NCBI RefSeq assembly: GCF_004217145.1 | Contig: NZ_SHKR01000016.1 | Span: forward strand, 402,756-466,755 | DNA length: 64,000 bases | DNA from: Kribbella rubisoli | GTDB taxonomy: Bacteria > Actinomycetota > Actinomycetes > Propionibacteriales > Kribbellaceae | Reading direction: 5' to 3' | Shown: positions 23,722-32,095 of the stretch, piece after piece | Layout of the letters: every line of letters starts with the position of its first letter | How positions within the stretch are numbered: position 1 is the stretch's first letter | Program-made: the position numbers and the translations under genes | Notes under the pieces: model-generated | What the model saw: the letters and a program-made list of their open reading frames with translations, nothing else | Told to the model about the DNA's origin: nothing | The model's database searches: none

Positions 23722-25301
23722 TGGGACCTTCCCTCGACTTCATAGATGACGCGACCGCCCACGGCAGTCCGCACGCAGGTAGGAGTTCCCTCACTCAGAT
23801 CGGGCAGCACCGGCACACCCGCGCGCGGGTCCGTCGACCAGGCGGCGACCCGCTCGTCCGGGGTCTGTACGACGAGGTCCGCGTCGGTCTCCCAGATCGC
23901 GTACGTCGCTGCCGTGCTCGGCGCGAGTACTCCGGCGTCGTCGATGCCCGCTGCCCGCCAGCCGCCCCGCGTGTGTGCCTGGAACGCGGCGCGCACGGTG
24001 ATCCGCTCGGACTTCTCGTGGTGGAACGCGGCCGCGCGGACCGCGTCCCATCCGCCGAGCTCCGTCACGGGCGCATCCGATCCGAACGCCAGTACGACGC
24101 CTGCGCGGGCCAGCGTGCCGAACGGGTTCATGCCCTGCCAGCGGTCGCCCACGCGTTCGGCGTACATCCCGTCCGGGCCGCCCCACAGGCCGTCGAACAT
24201 CGGCTGCACGCTGGCCACGACGCCGCAGCGCGCGAGGACAGCGATAGTTGCCTCGTCGACCATTTCCACGTGCTCCAAGCGGTGCCGGGCCGCGACGAGA
24301 GCCTGGATGCCGACCTTCTCGGCGGCGAGCTCGAAGCCGCGGGCGATGTTGTCGAGCGCCTGGTCGCCGATGCAGTGGAAACCGGCCTGGACGTTGCGCT
24401 CGGTGCAGGCGATCACGTGCTCGGCGATCTGCTCGGCCGTCAGGTAGGCGTGACCGCGGTGATCGGCGCGATCGGCGTACGAAGCTTTGAGTGCGGCGGT
24501 GCGCGAACCGAGGGCGCCGTCGGCGTTGAGGTCACCGGCCAGACCGGCGAGGCCGTAGGTGCCGACGTGCTCGAAGACGCCCGGCTCGCCCCAGTAGAGC
24601 GTTGCCGACAAGCCGAGCTCCCCGGCCACTTCGCGGACGATCGGCAGCTCCCACAACGGCCCGATGTGCGGCGCCGCCATCTCATGGAAGGCGCCGATGC
24701 CCTTTGCGGCCATGGCGTTCAGAGCCGCGCGGATCTCCTGCCGGCGCTGTTCCGGGCCGACCAGCTCACTCAGCGCGTCCCGGACCGCGTGGTTGGCGTG
24801 TCGCTCGACGCGTCCGTTCTCGTCGAAGCCCTCGCCTCGTGCCACGTCGAACAGAGCCGACGAAACCACGCCGGAGTGCCCGTCGATGCGAGACAGATAC
24901 ACGCGCCGGCCGCCGCCCGCACGGTCGAGCTCCGCGGCTGTCGGCGGACGGCCCTCCGGCCACACCGTCTCGTCCCAGCCGGCGCTGTCGATGACCGCGT
25001 CCGCCGGCAGCTTCGCCGCGAACGCTGCGAGCTTGTCGAGGGCATTCCCCAGCGACGTCGTACCGGCCAGATCGAGGCCGGTCAGCACGGCTCCGGTGCC
25101 CGCGGTGTGCACGTGGGCGTCGACGAACGCAGGCGTGACCAGCTTGCCGTCGAGGTCGATCACCTCGTCCGCGCCGTCGGCGTACGAACTCGCGCCGGTG
25201 TCGTCACCCAGCCACGTCACGACCCCGTCGTCGAAAGCGATCGCGGTGGCGTGGGGGTCGGCGGGCGAGTAGACGGAACCGTTCGTCAGAAGTGTGCGCA
25301 C
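23718..25301 (-). CDS. Amidohydrolase family protein (YtcJ-like) in the lysine operon
   Basis: A 527-residue metal-dependent hydrolase: N-terminal beta-sandwich, FVDAHVHTAGT with the HxH metal pair (about residue 62), further ligands in FHCIGDQAL and HRLEHVEM, and the catalytic Asp in FGSDAPVTELGG. This is the amidohydrolase-3/YtcJ type, whose members cleave N-acyl or cyclic amide bonds. It sits between kdd (3-bp gap) and kamD (ATGA overlap), so it is expressed with the pathway. No known step needs it; a lactam of an aminated intermediate is a guess. Confidence 0.87.
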   Translation of the reverse strand: MRTLLTNGSVYSPADPHATAIAFDDGVVTWLGDDTGASSYADGADEVIDLDGKLVTPAFVDAHVHTAGTGAVLTGLDLAGTTSLGNALDKLAAFAAKLPADAVIDSAGWDETVWPEGRPPTAAELDRAGGGRRVYLSRIDGHSGVVSSALFDVARGEGFDENGRVERHANHAVRDALSELVGPEQRRQEIRAALNAMAAKGIGAFHEMAAPHIGPLWELPIVREVAGELGLSATLYWGEPGVFEHVGTYGLAGLAGDLNADGALGSRTAALKASYADRADHRGHAYLTAEQIAEHVIACTERNVQAGFHCIGDQALDNIARGFELAAEKVGIQALVAARHRLEHVEMVDEATIAVLARCGVVASVQPMFDGLWGGPDGMYAERVGDRWQGMNPFGTLARAGVVLAFGSDAPVTELGGWDAVRAAAFHHEKSERITVRAAFQAHTRGGWRAAGIDDAGVLAPSTAATYAIWETDADLVVQTPDERVAAWSTDPRAGVPVLPDLSEGTPTCVRTAVGGRVIYEVEGRSQ

Positions 25302-25304
25302 GAA

Positions 25305-26348
25305 CTAATCCTCCGCCAGCCTGCTCTCGAACAGACCACGGACACCCGGCTCGGTGCGCAACAGCTCCAACGCGAAGTCCGCATGCCCGGGCACGTACCC
25401 GTTGCCGACCAGCATCGTCACGTCCGCCGCCAACCCCTCTGCGCCGAGCGCCGCGGCCGAGAACGACGTCGCCATCGAGAAGAAGATCACCGTGCCGCCG
25501 GCAGCGGTCGACAGTACGGCGCCATGCTCACAGCCGGGTACGTCGACGCAGACGACGGTGATGTCCGCGGGTCCCCCGGCCTCGGCGACCGCGTTCGCGA
25601 GCGCCACCGGATCGCGGGCATCGGCCAGCGCGACGACATCGGCGATACCGGCCTCGGTCAGCTTGTCCTGCTCGGCCTGGAACGGCACGATCCCGATCGT
25701 CCGGGCAGCTCCGGCCGATCGCGCCGCGGCCAGCGACAGCGACCCGGATTTACCTGCGCCGCCAATTACTGACACGACAGGCTTTATGCCTTTGTCGACA
25801 TACGAACGGACCACGCGAGCGGTCAGCGCGGGTGCTCCGCAGACGTCCATCACGGCCAGCGAGAGCTCGGGTTTCAGGTCGTCGGGCAGCTTCGCGACGA
25901 TCGATCGGGCGAACAGGATCGCATGACCCTGCGCCGGGACCTGCTCGCTCTTACCGTCCCAGTCCTTCAGCTCGTCGGTGAGCTGCAGCGGGGTCAGCGT
26001 CAGCGAGACCAGCGTCGCGACCCGGTCGCCCTTCTGTACGCCGAGCGGCGAGTCCGGGCCGGCCTCGTCGACCACGCCGACGAGCATCCCGCCTGAGCCG
26101 GTGACCGGGTTCTGCATCTTGCCGCGAGCCTTGACGATGTCGAGGACCGCCCGGCGGATCGCCGCACCGTCGCCGCCGTGCGTCTCGGCCAGCTGCCGGT
26201 ACGACGCTGCGTCGAGGTTGAGCCGCTCGACCGCGATGCGCACCTCGTCGGGCCAGATCTCGGGACGTGCGTCGAGTCTGTCCGCCGCTTGCGGCAACAC
26301 GCCCGATGGCGCGAGTACGCGGTGCAGTCCTACTGGGCTCGACGACAC
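25305..26348 (-). CDS. kdd: L-erythro-3,5-diaminohexanoate dehydrogenase
   Basis: A 347-residue NAD(P)-dependent enzyme that oxidatively deaminates 3,5-diaminohexanoate to 5-amino-3-oxohexanoate. N-terminal region resembles a zinc-type dehydrogenase catalytic domain (ARGKMQNPVTGSGGMLVG is characteristic of Kdd); the nucleotide-binding site is VSVIGGAGKSGSLS (about residue 183). It is first in the minus-strand operon kdd-amidohydrolase-kamDE-kal. GTG 26348 has AGGAGG four bases upstream. The operon faces kamA across a 145-bp divergent promoter region. Confidence 0.92.
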   Translation of the reverse strand: MSSSPVGLHRVLAPSGVLPQAADRLDARPEIWPDEVRIAVERLNLDAASYRQLAETHGGDGAAIRRAVLDIVKARGKMQNPVTGSGGMLVGVVDEAGPDSPLGVQKGDRVATLVSLTLTPLQLTDELKDWDGKSEQVPAQGHAILFARSIVAKLPDDLKPELSLAVMDVCGAPALTARVVRSYVDKGIKPVVSVIGGAGKSGSLSLAAARSAGAARTIGIVPFQAEQDKLTEAGIADVVALADARDPVALANAVAEAGGPADITVVCVDVPGCEHGAVLSTAAGGTVIFFSMATSFSAAALGAEGLAADVTMLVGNGYVPGHADFALELLRTEPGVRGLFESRLAED

Positions 26349-26493
26349 ATGTCCTCCTCGTTGCGGTCAGGCAAAATACTACCCAGATCACGCCTTGACG
26401 AGAATTCTTGCGGCCTACTGTTGGATCTGAGGGAAGTTCTATCGCTATCCTCACATGAGACCGCAACACCACCGAAGTCCTGCGGAGGGACCC
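26349..26493. promoter_or_regulatory. Divergent promoter region between kdd and kamA
   Basis: 145 bp, AT-richer than the surroundings. On the minus strand TAGTAT (complement of 26374-26379 area, ATACTA) is a good -10 for kdd. On the plus strand TTGACG (26395-26400) with TACTGT (26416-26421) at a short 15-bp spacing, or TATCCT near 26447, could serve kamA. The AT-rich centre with GAATTC would suit an Lrp-type regulator such as the one at 28882-29322, but no clear palindrome decides this. Confidence 0.4.
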
Positions 26494-27957
26494 GTGACCG
26501 ACCTGATCACCCCGGAGCTGGCTCGTTCGGAGCCCGGCGATGGCCAGCCGTACGCGTACCGGCGGGCCGAGCTGGTCGAGCCGGACTGGACCCGGCTGCC
26601 CGGCTGGAAGGACGTCACGGCCGAGGAGTGGCGCTCGGTGCAGTGGCAGCGGTCGCACTGTGTGAAGAACGTGAAGCAGTTGCGTGACGTGATGGGCGAC
26701 CTGCTCGAGGACCGGTTCTACGACGACCTGACCCGCGACCAGGCCGAGCGCGCGACGATGTCGATGCTGCTGCCGCCGCAGATGCTCAACACGATCGTGC
26801 CTTCCGGTGCTGCCGATTACACGGAGGCGTTCTACGCGGACCCGGTCCGCCGCTACATGCTGCCGGTGTTCAGTGACCGTCGCGCCGACTGGCCGTCGCA
26901 CCCGCACGCAACCCGGGACTCGTTACACGAGCACGAGATGTGGGCCACGGAGGGGTTGACCCACCGATACCCGACCAAGGTCCTTGCGGAGATCCTGCCC
27001 ACGTGCCCGCAGTACTGCGGTCACTGCACCCGCATGGACCTGGTCGGGAACTCGACGCCGGTCATCGACAAGCTGAAGTTCGTCGCGAAGCCGCAGACCC
27101 GGCTCGACAACATGCTCGACTACCTGCGCCGTACGCCTGGCGTCCGCGACGTCGTCGTGTCCGGCGGCGATGTGGCGAACATGCCGTGGCCGCGGCTCGA
27201 GTCGTTCCTGATGAGCCTGCTCGAGATCGAGAACATCCGCGACATCCGGCTCGCGACCAAGGCACTGATGGGCATGCCGCAGCACTGGCTGTCGTCCGAC
27301 GTCCTGGCCGGCGTCGAACGCGTCGCGTCGGTGGCGCGCAACCGTGGCGTGATGATCGCGATGCACACGCACGTGAACGCGGCCCAGTCCGTGACGCCGC
27401 TGGTCGCCGAGGCGTCGAAGGCGATGCTGGAGGCCGGGCTGCGTGACGTGCGTAACCAGGGGGTGCTGATGCGCGGTGTCAACGACACGATCCCGCAGCT
27501 GCTCGACCTGTGCTTCGCGCTGCTCGACGGCGCGAACGTCACGCCGTACTACTTCTACATGTGCGACATGATCCCGTTCTCCGAGCACTGGCGGGTGTCG
27601 GTGCGCGAGGCGCAGCATCTGCAGCACGGCATCCTCGGTTACCTGCCCGGCTTTGCGACGCCGCGGATCGTGTGCGACGTGCCCTACGTCGGCAAGCGGT
27701 GGGTGCACCAGCTTTCGGAGTACGACGAGGTCCGCGGCATCTCGTACTGGAAGAAGAACTACCGCACCGGCATCGAGCAGCAGGACCCGGAAGCGCTGAA
27801 CCGCACCTACGAGTACTACGACCCGATCGACACCCTCCCGGTTGAGGGCCAGCAGTGGTGGACCCAACACGCCGGCACCACCCTCGCCGAAGCCGAAGAA
27901 CGAGCCGCCGCCTCCCGCGCCGCCGCCGAGGCCCAAAAGTTCCTGGACCTCACCTAA
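26494..27957 (+). CDS. kamA: Lysine 2,3-aminomutase (radical SAM)
   Basis: A 487-residue radical SAM/PLP enzyme converting L-alpha-lysine to L-beta-lysine. The [4Fe-4S] motif is CPQYCGHC (near residue 170). Family strings include TEGLTHRYPTKVL, the substrate region SGGDVANMPW, HTHVNAAQSVTPLVAEA and VTPYYFYMCDMI. Start GTG 26494 has GCGGAGGG at the right distance; ATG 26455 is upstream of that site. It catalyses step one for the divergently encoded kamDE-kdd. A C-terminal Ala/Glu-rich tail follows the conserved part. A hairpin terminator comes right after the stop. Confidence 0.93.
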   Translation: MTDLITPELARSEPGDGQPYAYRRAELVEPDWTRLPGWKDVTAEEWRSVQWQRSHCVKNVKQLRDVMGDLLEDRFYDDLTRDQAERATMSMLLPPQMLNTIVPSGAADYTEAFYADPVRRYMLPVFSDRRADWPSHPHATRDSLHEHEMWATEGLTHRYPTKVLAEILPTCPQYCGHCTRMDLVGNSTPVIDKLKFVAKPQTRLDNMLDYLRRTPGVRDVVVSGGDVANMPWPRLESFLMSLLEIENIRDIRLATKALMGMPQHWLSSDVLAGVERVASVARNRGVMIAMHTHVNAAQSVTPLVAEASKAMLEAGLRDVRNQGVLMRGVNDTIPQLLDLCFALLDGANVTPYYFYMCDMIPFSEHWRVSVREAQHLQHGILGYLPGFATPRIVCDVPYVGKRWVHQLSEYDEVRGISYWKKNYRTGIEQQDPEALNRTYEYYDPIDTLPVEGQQWWTQHAGTTLAEAEERAAASRAAAEAQKFLDLT

Positions 27958-27962
27958 AACCC

Positions 27963-28001
27963 GCCTTCGGTGCCACCAATGCAGGGGGTGGCACCGGAGG
28001 C
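27963..28001 (+). terminator. Hairpin terminator after kamA
   Basis: CGGTGCCACC (27968-27977) pairs perfectly with GGTGGCACCG (27987-27996), extended by GCC/GGC after a two-base internal loop. No U tract. It begins five bases after the kamA stop. The following 215 bp to 28219 contain no convincing gene; a 64-codon minus-strand frame (28013-28207) has no ribosome site and no recognised similarity. Confidence 0.75.
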
Positions 28002-28219
28002 GTTGCAAGAGGTCAGTGCGTCGGCGGATCGGCGCCTCTCGGCTGGGTTCGGTCGGCGCGCGGGAGTACGGCGGGTATCCGATGCGGTTCGTTGCCTCGG
28101 GTAACCATCGCATCGGTGTCTGGGAGCGACCGCCGGCCGACGCGACCTCGCCGTACGCTCCCGCCGAAGGGCAAGGTCCAGGTCGCGTCCTTCGAGAGCC
28201 GGCTCATCGAGGCCGGAGG

Positions 28220-28885
28220 TTACTGAGCGACTGCCAACCCGGTCAGCTCGGCGAAGGATTTGATGGTCGGGCCGGGCCAGTGCGGAGCCGTGTTGGCATG
28301 TTCGAGGGTGCGGATGGCGCGCATGCCGAGGGCGGCGGCGCCTGGGAGTTCGTTGTCGTTGCCGTCGCCCACGAAGATGCACTCGGTGGGGTCGACGCCC
28401 AGGGCACTGCACGCCGTCAGGTAGATCGCCGGCTCGGGCTTGGCGGCGCCCACCTCGGCGGAGAAGGCGGTGGTGTCGAAGTACGGCGCGAGTGGACTGG
28501 TCGGCCATTGGAGTTGGGTCTCGGCAGTGATGTTGCTGACCAGACCGATCCGCCAGCCCGCCGCCTTGAACGCGGCCAACGTGCTCAGCGTCGTCGCGGG
28601 CGCCGCACCGAGCAGGCGTTGCGCGAGGGTACGGCGGAGACTCGTTGCCTCCTGCACCTGTTCGTCGGTCGGGGTGCCGCCGCAGCGTTCCGCGATCACC
28701 CGCAGCGTGTTCGGCAGATCGCCGTACGCGCCGATGAACCGCTCGTACGACGCCGCGTCGAACGCCTGCTGGAACGCCGCCGAGTCGACGCCCAGCGCCG
28801 CGCCCATCCGTGCGTTGACCTGGTCCCGCTCGGCGTCCCCGCCCGGGACCAGCGTGCTGAACAGGTCCGACAGCAGCGCCCTCAC
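28220..28885 (-). CDS. HAD family hydrolase
   Basis: A 221-residue haloacid dehalogenase-like phosphatase. Motif I is LSDLFSTLV at the very N-terminus (nucleophile Asp7; the second Asp of the phosphatase consensus is replaced by Phe, as in several dehalogenase-like members), motif II GLVSNIT, motif III lysine in AAKPEPAIY, motif IV FVGDGNDNELPGA. The cap is alpha-helical. Substrate unknown. It overlaps the Lrp gene upstream (ATG 28885, Lrp stop at 28882), so they form a two-gene operon. Confidence 0.87.
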   Translation of the reverse strand: MRALLSDLFSTLVPGGDAERDQVNARMGAALGVDSAAFQQAFDAASYERFIGAYGDLPNTLRVIAERCGGTPTDEQVQEATSLRRTLAQRLLGAAPATTLSTLAAFKAAGWRIGLVSNITAETQLQWPTSPLAPYFDTTAFSAEVGAAKPEPAIYLTACSALGVDPTECIFVGDGNDNELPGAAALGMRAIRTLEHANTAPHWPGPTIKSFAELTGLAVAQ

Positions 28886-29322
28886 AGGGCGGGCGGCCGG
28901 CGCTCGTACGGCGTGCTCAGGACGATCGTGGTCGTGGTGGAGACGTTGGCACGCCCGCGGATCACGGCCAGCAGGTTCTCCAGCGCGGCCGGCGAGGCGA
29001 CCCGTACGACGAGGATGTAGCTGGAGTCGCCCGCGACGGAGTAGCAGGACTCGATCTCCGGTACGTCGCGGAGCCGCTCGGGCGAGTCGTCCGGCTGGGA
29101 CGGGTCGATCGGCCGGATCGAGATCAGCGCGGTCAGCGGCAGATCGAGCGCCGTGTGGTCGATGGTTGCCGAGTATCCCTGGATGATGCCGCGCTGCTCG
29201 AGGCGCTTCACCCGTTGGTGCACGGCCGACGTGGACAGGCCGGTCGCCTTGCCCAGGTCGGTGAAGCTCATCCTGCCGTCGGTCGCGAGCAGCCCGACGA
29301 TCTTGCGGTCCAGGTCCTCCAT
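28882..29322 (-). CDS. Lrp/AsnC family transcriptional regulator
   Basis: A 146-residue feast/famine regulator: DNA-binding domain MEDLDRKIVGLLATDGRMSF with the HTH LGKATGLSTSAVHQRVKRLEQ, then the RAM ligand domain (ALISIRPIDPSQ, SYILVVRVASPAALENLL). ATG 29322 is chosen because the Lrp fold begins there; TAGGGT ends seven bases upstream, suggesting a leaderless mRNA. It lies 900 bp from kamA and Lrp-type proteins often sense amino acids, so control of the lysine cluster is possible but unproven. The HAD gene is coupled downstream. Confidence 0.9.
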   Translation of the reverse strand: MEDLDRKIVGLLATDGRMSFTDLGKATGLSTSAVHQRVKRLEQRGIIQGYSATIDHTALDLPLTALISIRPIDPSQPDDSPERLRDVPEIESCYSVAGDSSYILVVRVASPAALENLLAVIRGRANVSTTTTIVLSTPYERRPPAL

Positions 29323-29369
29323 CCTGGAGACCCTACTGCCGGGACCGCCGGGCATGAAAGCATCTCTCC

Positions 29370-30326
29370 ATGCCAGGACCAGATTCAGGGACACCCCAGC
29401 GCTTGATGCTGCTCGACACCGCGTCGCTGTACTTCCGTGCGTTCTTCGGCGTGCCGGACACCATGAAGGCCGCCGACGGCACGCCGACCAACGCGATCCG
29501 CGGGCTGCTCGACTTCATCGCGCGCCTCGCCGAGAACCATCGGCCCACCCATCTGGTCGCCTGCTGGGACGACAACTGGCGGCCGTCCTGGCGGGTCGCG
29601 CTGATTCCGTCGTACAAGGCGCAGCGGGTCGAGTTCGTCTCGCCGAAGGGCGAGCAGGTCGAGGACGTGCCGGATCGGCTCGAGGTCCAGGTGCCGTACA
29701 TCCGCGCCTGCCTCGAGGCCATCGGCATCGCCGTCGTCGGCGCGGCCGACCACGAGGCGGACGACGTGATCGGCACGCTGTCGCATCAGGCGACGATGCC
29801 CGTCGACGTGGTGACCGGCGACCGCGACCTGTTCCAGCTCATCGACGACAGCCGCGGCATCCGGATCGTCTACACGGCGGCGCGCGGTGTCGGGCGGGCG
29901 GAGGTGTACGACGAGAAGGCGCTGCTGGCGAAGTACGAGATCCCCGCTCAGCGGTACGCCGATTTCGCCACGCTGCGCGGGGACGCCTCCGACGGGCTGC
30001 CCGGCGTGAAGGGTATCGGCGAGAAGACGGCCGCCGCGCTGGTCACGGCGTACGGCGATCTGGATGCGATCCGGGCCGCCGCGGCCGACCCGAGTACGCC
30101 GATGTCTCCCGGGGTGAAGAAGAAGATCCTGGCGGACAGCGACTATCTGGACGTCGCCCCCAAGGTGGTCGCGGTCGCGAAGGACGCGCCGGTCGGGACG
30201 TACGACGCGCGGATCCCGCACGAGATCAAGGATCCGGAGCGGTGGCTCGATCTCGTCGAGCTGCTCGAGCTCGGCGGCAGCGCGCAACGCGTCATGTCGG
30301 CGCTTGACCTTGGGCCGAAGGCATGA
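29370..30326 (+). CDS. 5'-3' exonuclease (FEN-like)
   Basis: A 318-residue stand-alone homologue of the 5' nuclease domain of DNA polymerase I. LLDTASLYFRAFF begins the PIN-like fold; acidic metal ligands are visible in HEADDVIGTL and VVTGDRDLFQLID; the helix-three-turn-helix reads GDASDGLPGVKGIGEKTAAAL. It probably removes RNA primers or flaps. ATG 29370 lacks a ribosome site; TTG 29403 is a possible later start. It is coupled to the M20 peptidase gene (ATGA at 30323-30326). Confidence 0.9.
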   Translation: MPGPDSGTPQRLMLLDTASLYFRAFFGVPDTMKAADGTPTNAIRGLLDFIARLAENHRPTHLVACWDDNWRPSWRVALIPSYKAQRVEFVSPKGEQVEDVPDRLEVQVPYIRACLEAIGIAVVGAADHEADDVIGTLSHQATMPVDVVTGDRDLFQLIDDSRGIRIVYTAARGVGRAEVYDEKALLAKYEIPAQRYADFATLRGDASDGLPGVKGIGEKTAAALVTAYGDLDAIRAAAADPSTPMSPGVKKKILADSDYLDVAPKVVAVAKDAPVGTYDARIPHEIKDPERWLDLVELLELGGSAQRVMSALDLGPKA

Positions 30327-31522
30327 CCCGCACGCGGGAGCTGGCCGAGGGGTTCCGGGACGAGATCGTCGCGCTTCGGCGGGCGCTGCATCAGGTCCCG
30401 GAGTACGACCTCGACCTGCCGAAGTCGCAGCAGCTGATCCTTGACGCGTTGGCCGGGCTGCCGTTGGAGATCACGCTCGGCAAGGAGCTGTCCTCGGTGA
30501 CCGCCGTACTGCGGGGTGGTGCTGGGCCTGGGCCGGTCGTGCTCCTGCGCGGGGACATGGATGCGCTGCCGGTGACCGAGCGGACCGACGTGCCGTACGT
30601 CTCCCAGCATCCCGGGATGATGCATGCGTGTGGTCATGACCTGCATGTCGCGGGGCTGGTCGGGGCGGCGAAGGTGCTCTGTGCTCTGCAGGCGGAGCTG
30701 CCGGGTGATGTCGTGTTCATGTTCCAGCCCGGTGAGGAGACGTCGGGCGGGGCGCCGATCATGATCCGCGAAGGGGTCCTCGACGCGGCGGGCCGGCGGG
30801 CGGATGCGGCGTACGGGCTGCATGTCGGGTCGGCGTCGCAGCCGTTGGGGATGTGGAGCAGTAAGCCGGGGTCGTTCATGGCCGCGGCGGATCAGCTGCA
30901 TGTGCGGGTGATCGGCGCGGGGACGCACGGCTCGACGCCGTACCGCGGGAAGGACCCGATCCCGGTGCTGTGCGAGATCGTCGGGGCGTTGCAGACGATG
31001 ATCACGCGGCAGTTCGACGTGTTCGACCCGGTCGTGCTCACGGTCGGACGGATCGCGGGCGGGACCAAGGAGAACATCATCCCGGACGACGCGCTGTTCG
31101 ACGCGACGGTCCGAACGTTCTCCGCGGAGACGCGCGCGAAAGTGCAACTAGTGTCAACGCAACTAGTTGAGTCGATGGCCGCGGCGCACGGGTTGAAGGC
31201 CGAGGTCGAGTACACGATCGGCTATCCGGTGACGGTCAACAACACCGCCGAGTTCGAGTTCGCCCGTGACACGATCGTCGACGCGTTCGGCGCCGACCGC
31301 TTCCGCGAGCGCTCCAACCCGCGCTGCGGCGCCGAGGACTTCTCGTACGTCCTCGAGGAGATCCCCGGCGTCTACCTCAACCTCAGCGCCTGCCGCTCCA
31401 CCGACCCGGACGCCGCCCCCGACAACCACTCCCCCTTGGCAGACTTCGACGACTCGATCCTCCCCGACGGAGCGGCCCTGCTGGCCGAACTGGCGGTACG
31501 CCGGTTGGCACGCGGCCTATGA
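30323..31522 (+). CDS. M20 family metallopeptidase/amidohydrolase
   Basis: A 399-residue dizinc hydrolase of the IAA-amino acid hydrolase/HipO/N-acyl-L-amino acid amidohydrolase type. Metal and catalytic residues are in RGDMDALPV, MHACGHDLHV, QPGEETSGGAP and CGAEDFSYVLEEIPG. The substrate is probably an N-acylated or N-carbamoyl amino acid. It overlaps the exonuclease gene upstream and the hypothetical gene downstream (ATGA at 31519-31522), so all three are one operon with no obvious common theme. Confidence 0.9.
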   Translation: MTRTRELAEGFRDEIVALRRALHQVPEYDLDLPKSQQLILDALAGLPLEITLGKELSSVTAVLRGGAGPGPVVLLRGDMDALPVTERTDVPYVSQHPGMMHACGHDLHVAGLVGAAKVLCALQAELPGDVVFMFQPGEETSGGAPIMIREGVLDAAGRRADAAYGLHVGSASQPLGMWSSKPGSFMAAADQLHVRVIGAGTHGSTPYRGKDPIPVLCEIVGALQTMITRQFDVFDPVVLTVGRIAGGTKENIIPDDALFDATVRTFSAETRAKVQLVSTQLVESMAAAHGLKAEVEYTIGYPVTVNNTAEFEFARDTIVDAFGADRFRERSNPRCGAEDFSYVLEEIPGVYLNLSACRSTDPDAAPDNHSPLADFDDSILPDGAALLAELAVRRLARGL

Positions 31523-32046
31523 CGGACTTCCGGTCGCGCCGGATGGTGGTGAAGGGCAACGAGACAGCGGTCCGGGCGTTCGCCGATCAATGCGGCTGGA
31601 CGGCCTCCGGTCCCGGCGAGCTTGCCTGGGCAGCCGGCCCTGGCGTGTCGCTGCACTACATCGTCGACCCGCTGACGCTCGTCGAGTACGCCGTGGTATC
31701 GGGCAGCGAGCAGTCCGCCGTCGAGGAGGTGACCCAGATCGTCGCGGCCAAGGCGCCGGTCTGGACTCTGGACGAGCTGCTCGCCGACGTGTCGGACAGC
31801 CCGGAGCGGTCGGTGGCGGTCGCCCGAGCTGGCGTGGGGGCACCGGACGAGTACGACGAACGCTTCTTCGCCTGCATCAGCGCCGCGATGAAGGACCCGG
31901 ACACGGCGGTTCGCGAGGCGGCGCTGTACGCGACGGCGTACTCGGCGTACCCGCAGTATCACGATCGCCTGGTCGACGTCGCGCAGACAGACCCGGACCC
32001 GGACCGCCAGGAGGACGCCGACCTGATCCTGGAGTCGTTCGACTAG
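31519..32046 (+). CDS. Hypothetical protein with HEAT-like C-terminus
   Basis: A 175-residue acidic protein I do not recognise. The N-terminal 75 residues form an alternating alpha/beta pattern; the C-terminal 60 (ERFFACISAAMKDPDTAVREAALYATAYSAYPQY) look like one HEAT-type helical repeat pair. No signal peptide or cysteine cluster. It is translationally coupled to the M20 peptidase. Codon use and GC match the neighbours, so it is a resident gene. A role as a scaffold or adaptor is only a guess. Confidence 0.75.
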   Translation: MTDFRSRRMVVKGNETAVRAFADQCGWTASGPGELAWAAGPGVSLHYIVDPLTLVEYAVVSGSEQSAVEEVTQIVAAKAPVWTLDELLADVSDSPERSVAVARAGVGAPDEYDERFFACISAAMKDPDTAVREAALYATAYSAYPQYHDRLVDVAQTDPDPDRQEDADLILESFD

Positions 32047-32095
32047 GGAGAATTCCCGATGTCGCGCCCGGTCGCGGGCCAGCAGAATCGCAGTC

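Noticed and set aside
26349..26493. Cobalamin or lysine riboswitch before kamA or kdd
   Set aside because: Neither the B12 box (GCCACTG) nor the lysine-element core is present, and the leaders are too short.
28013..28207. 64-codon minus-strand frame after the kamA terminator
   Set aside because: No ribosome site, Arg/Pro-rich composition, no similarity recognised; kept only as a note in the terminator entry.
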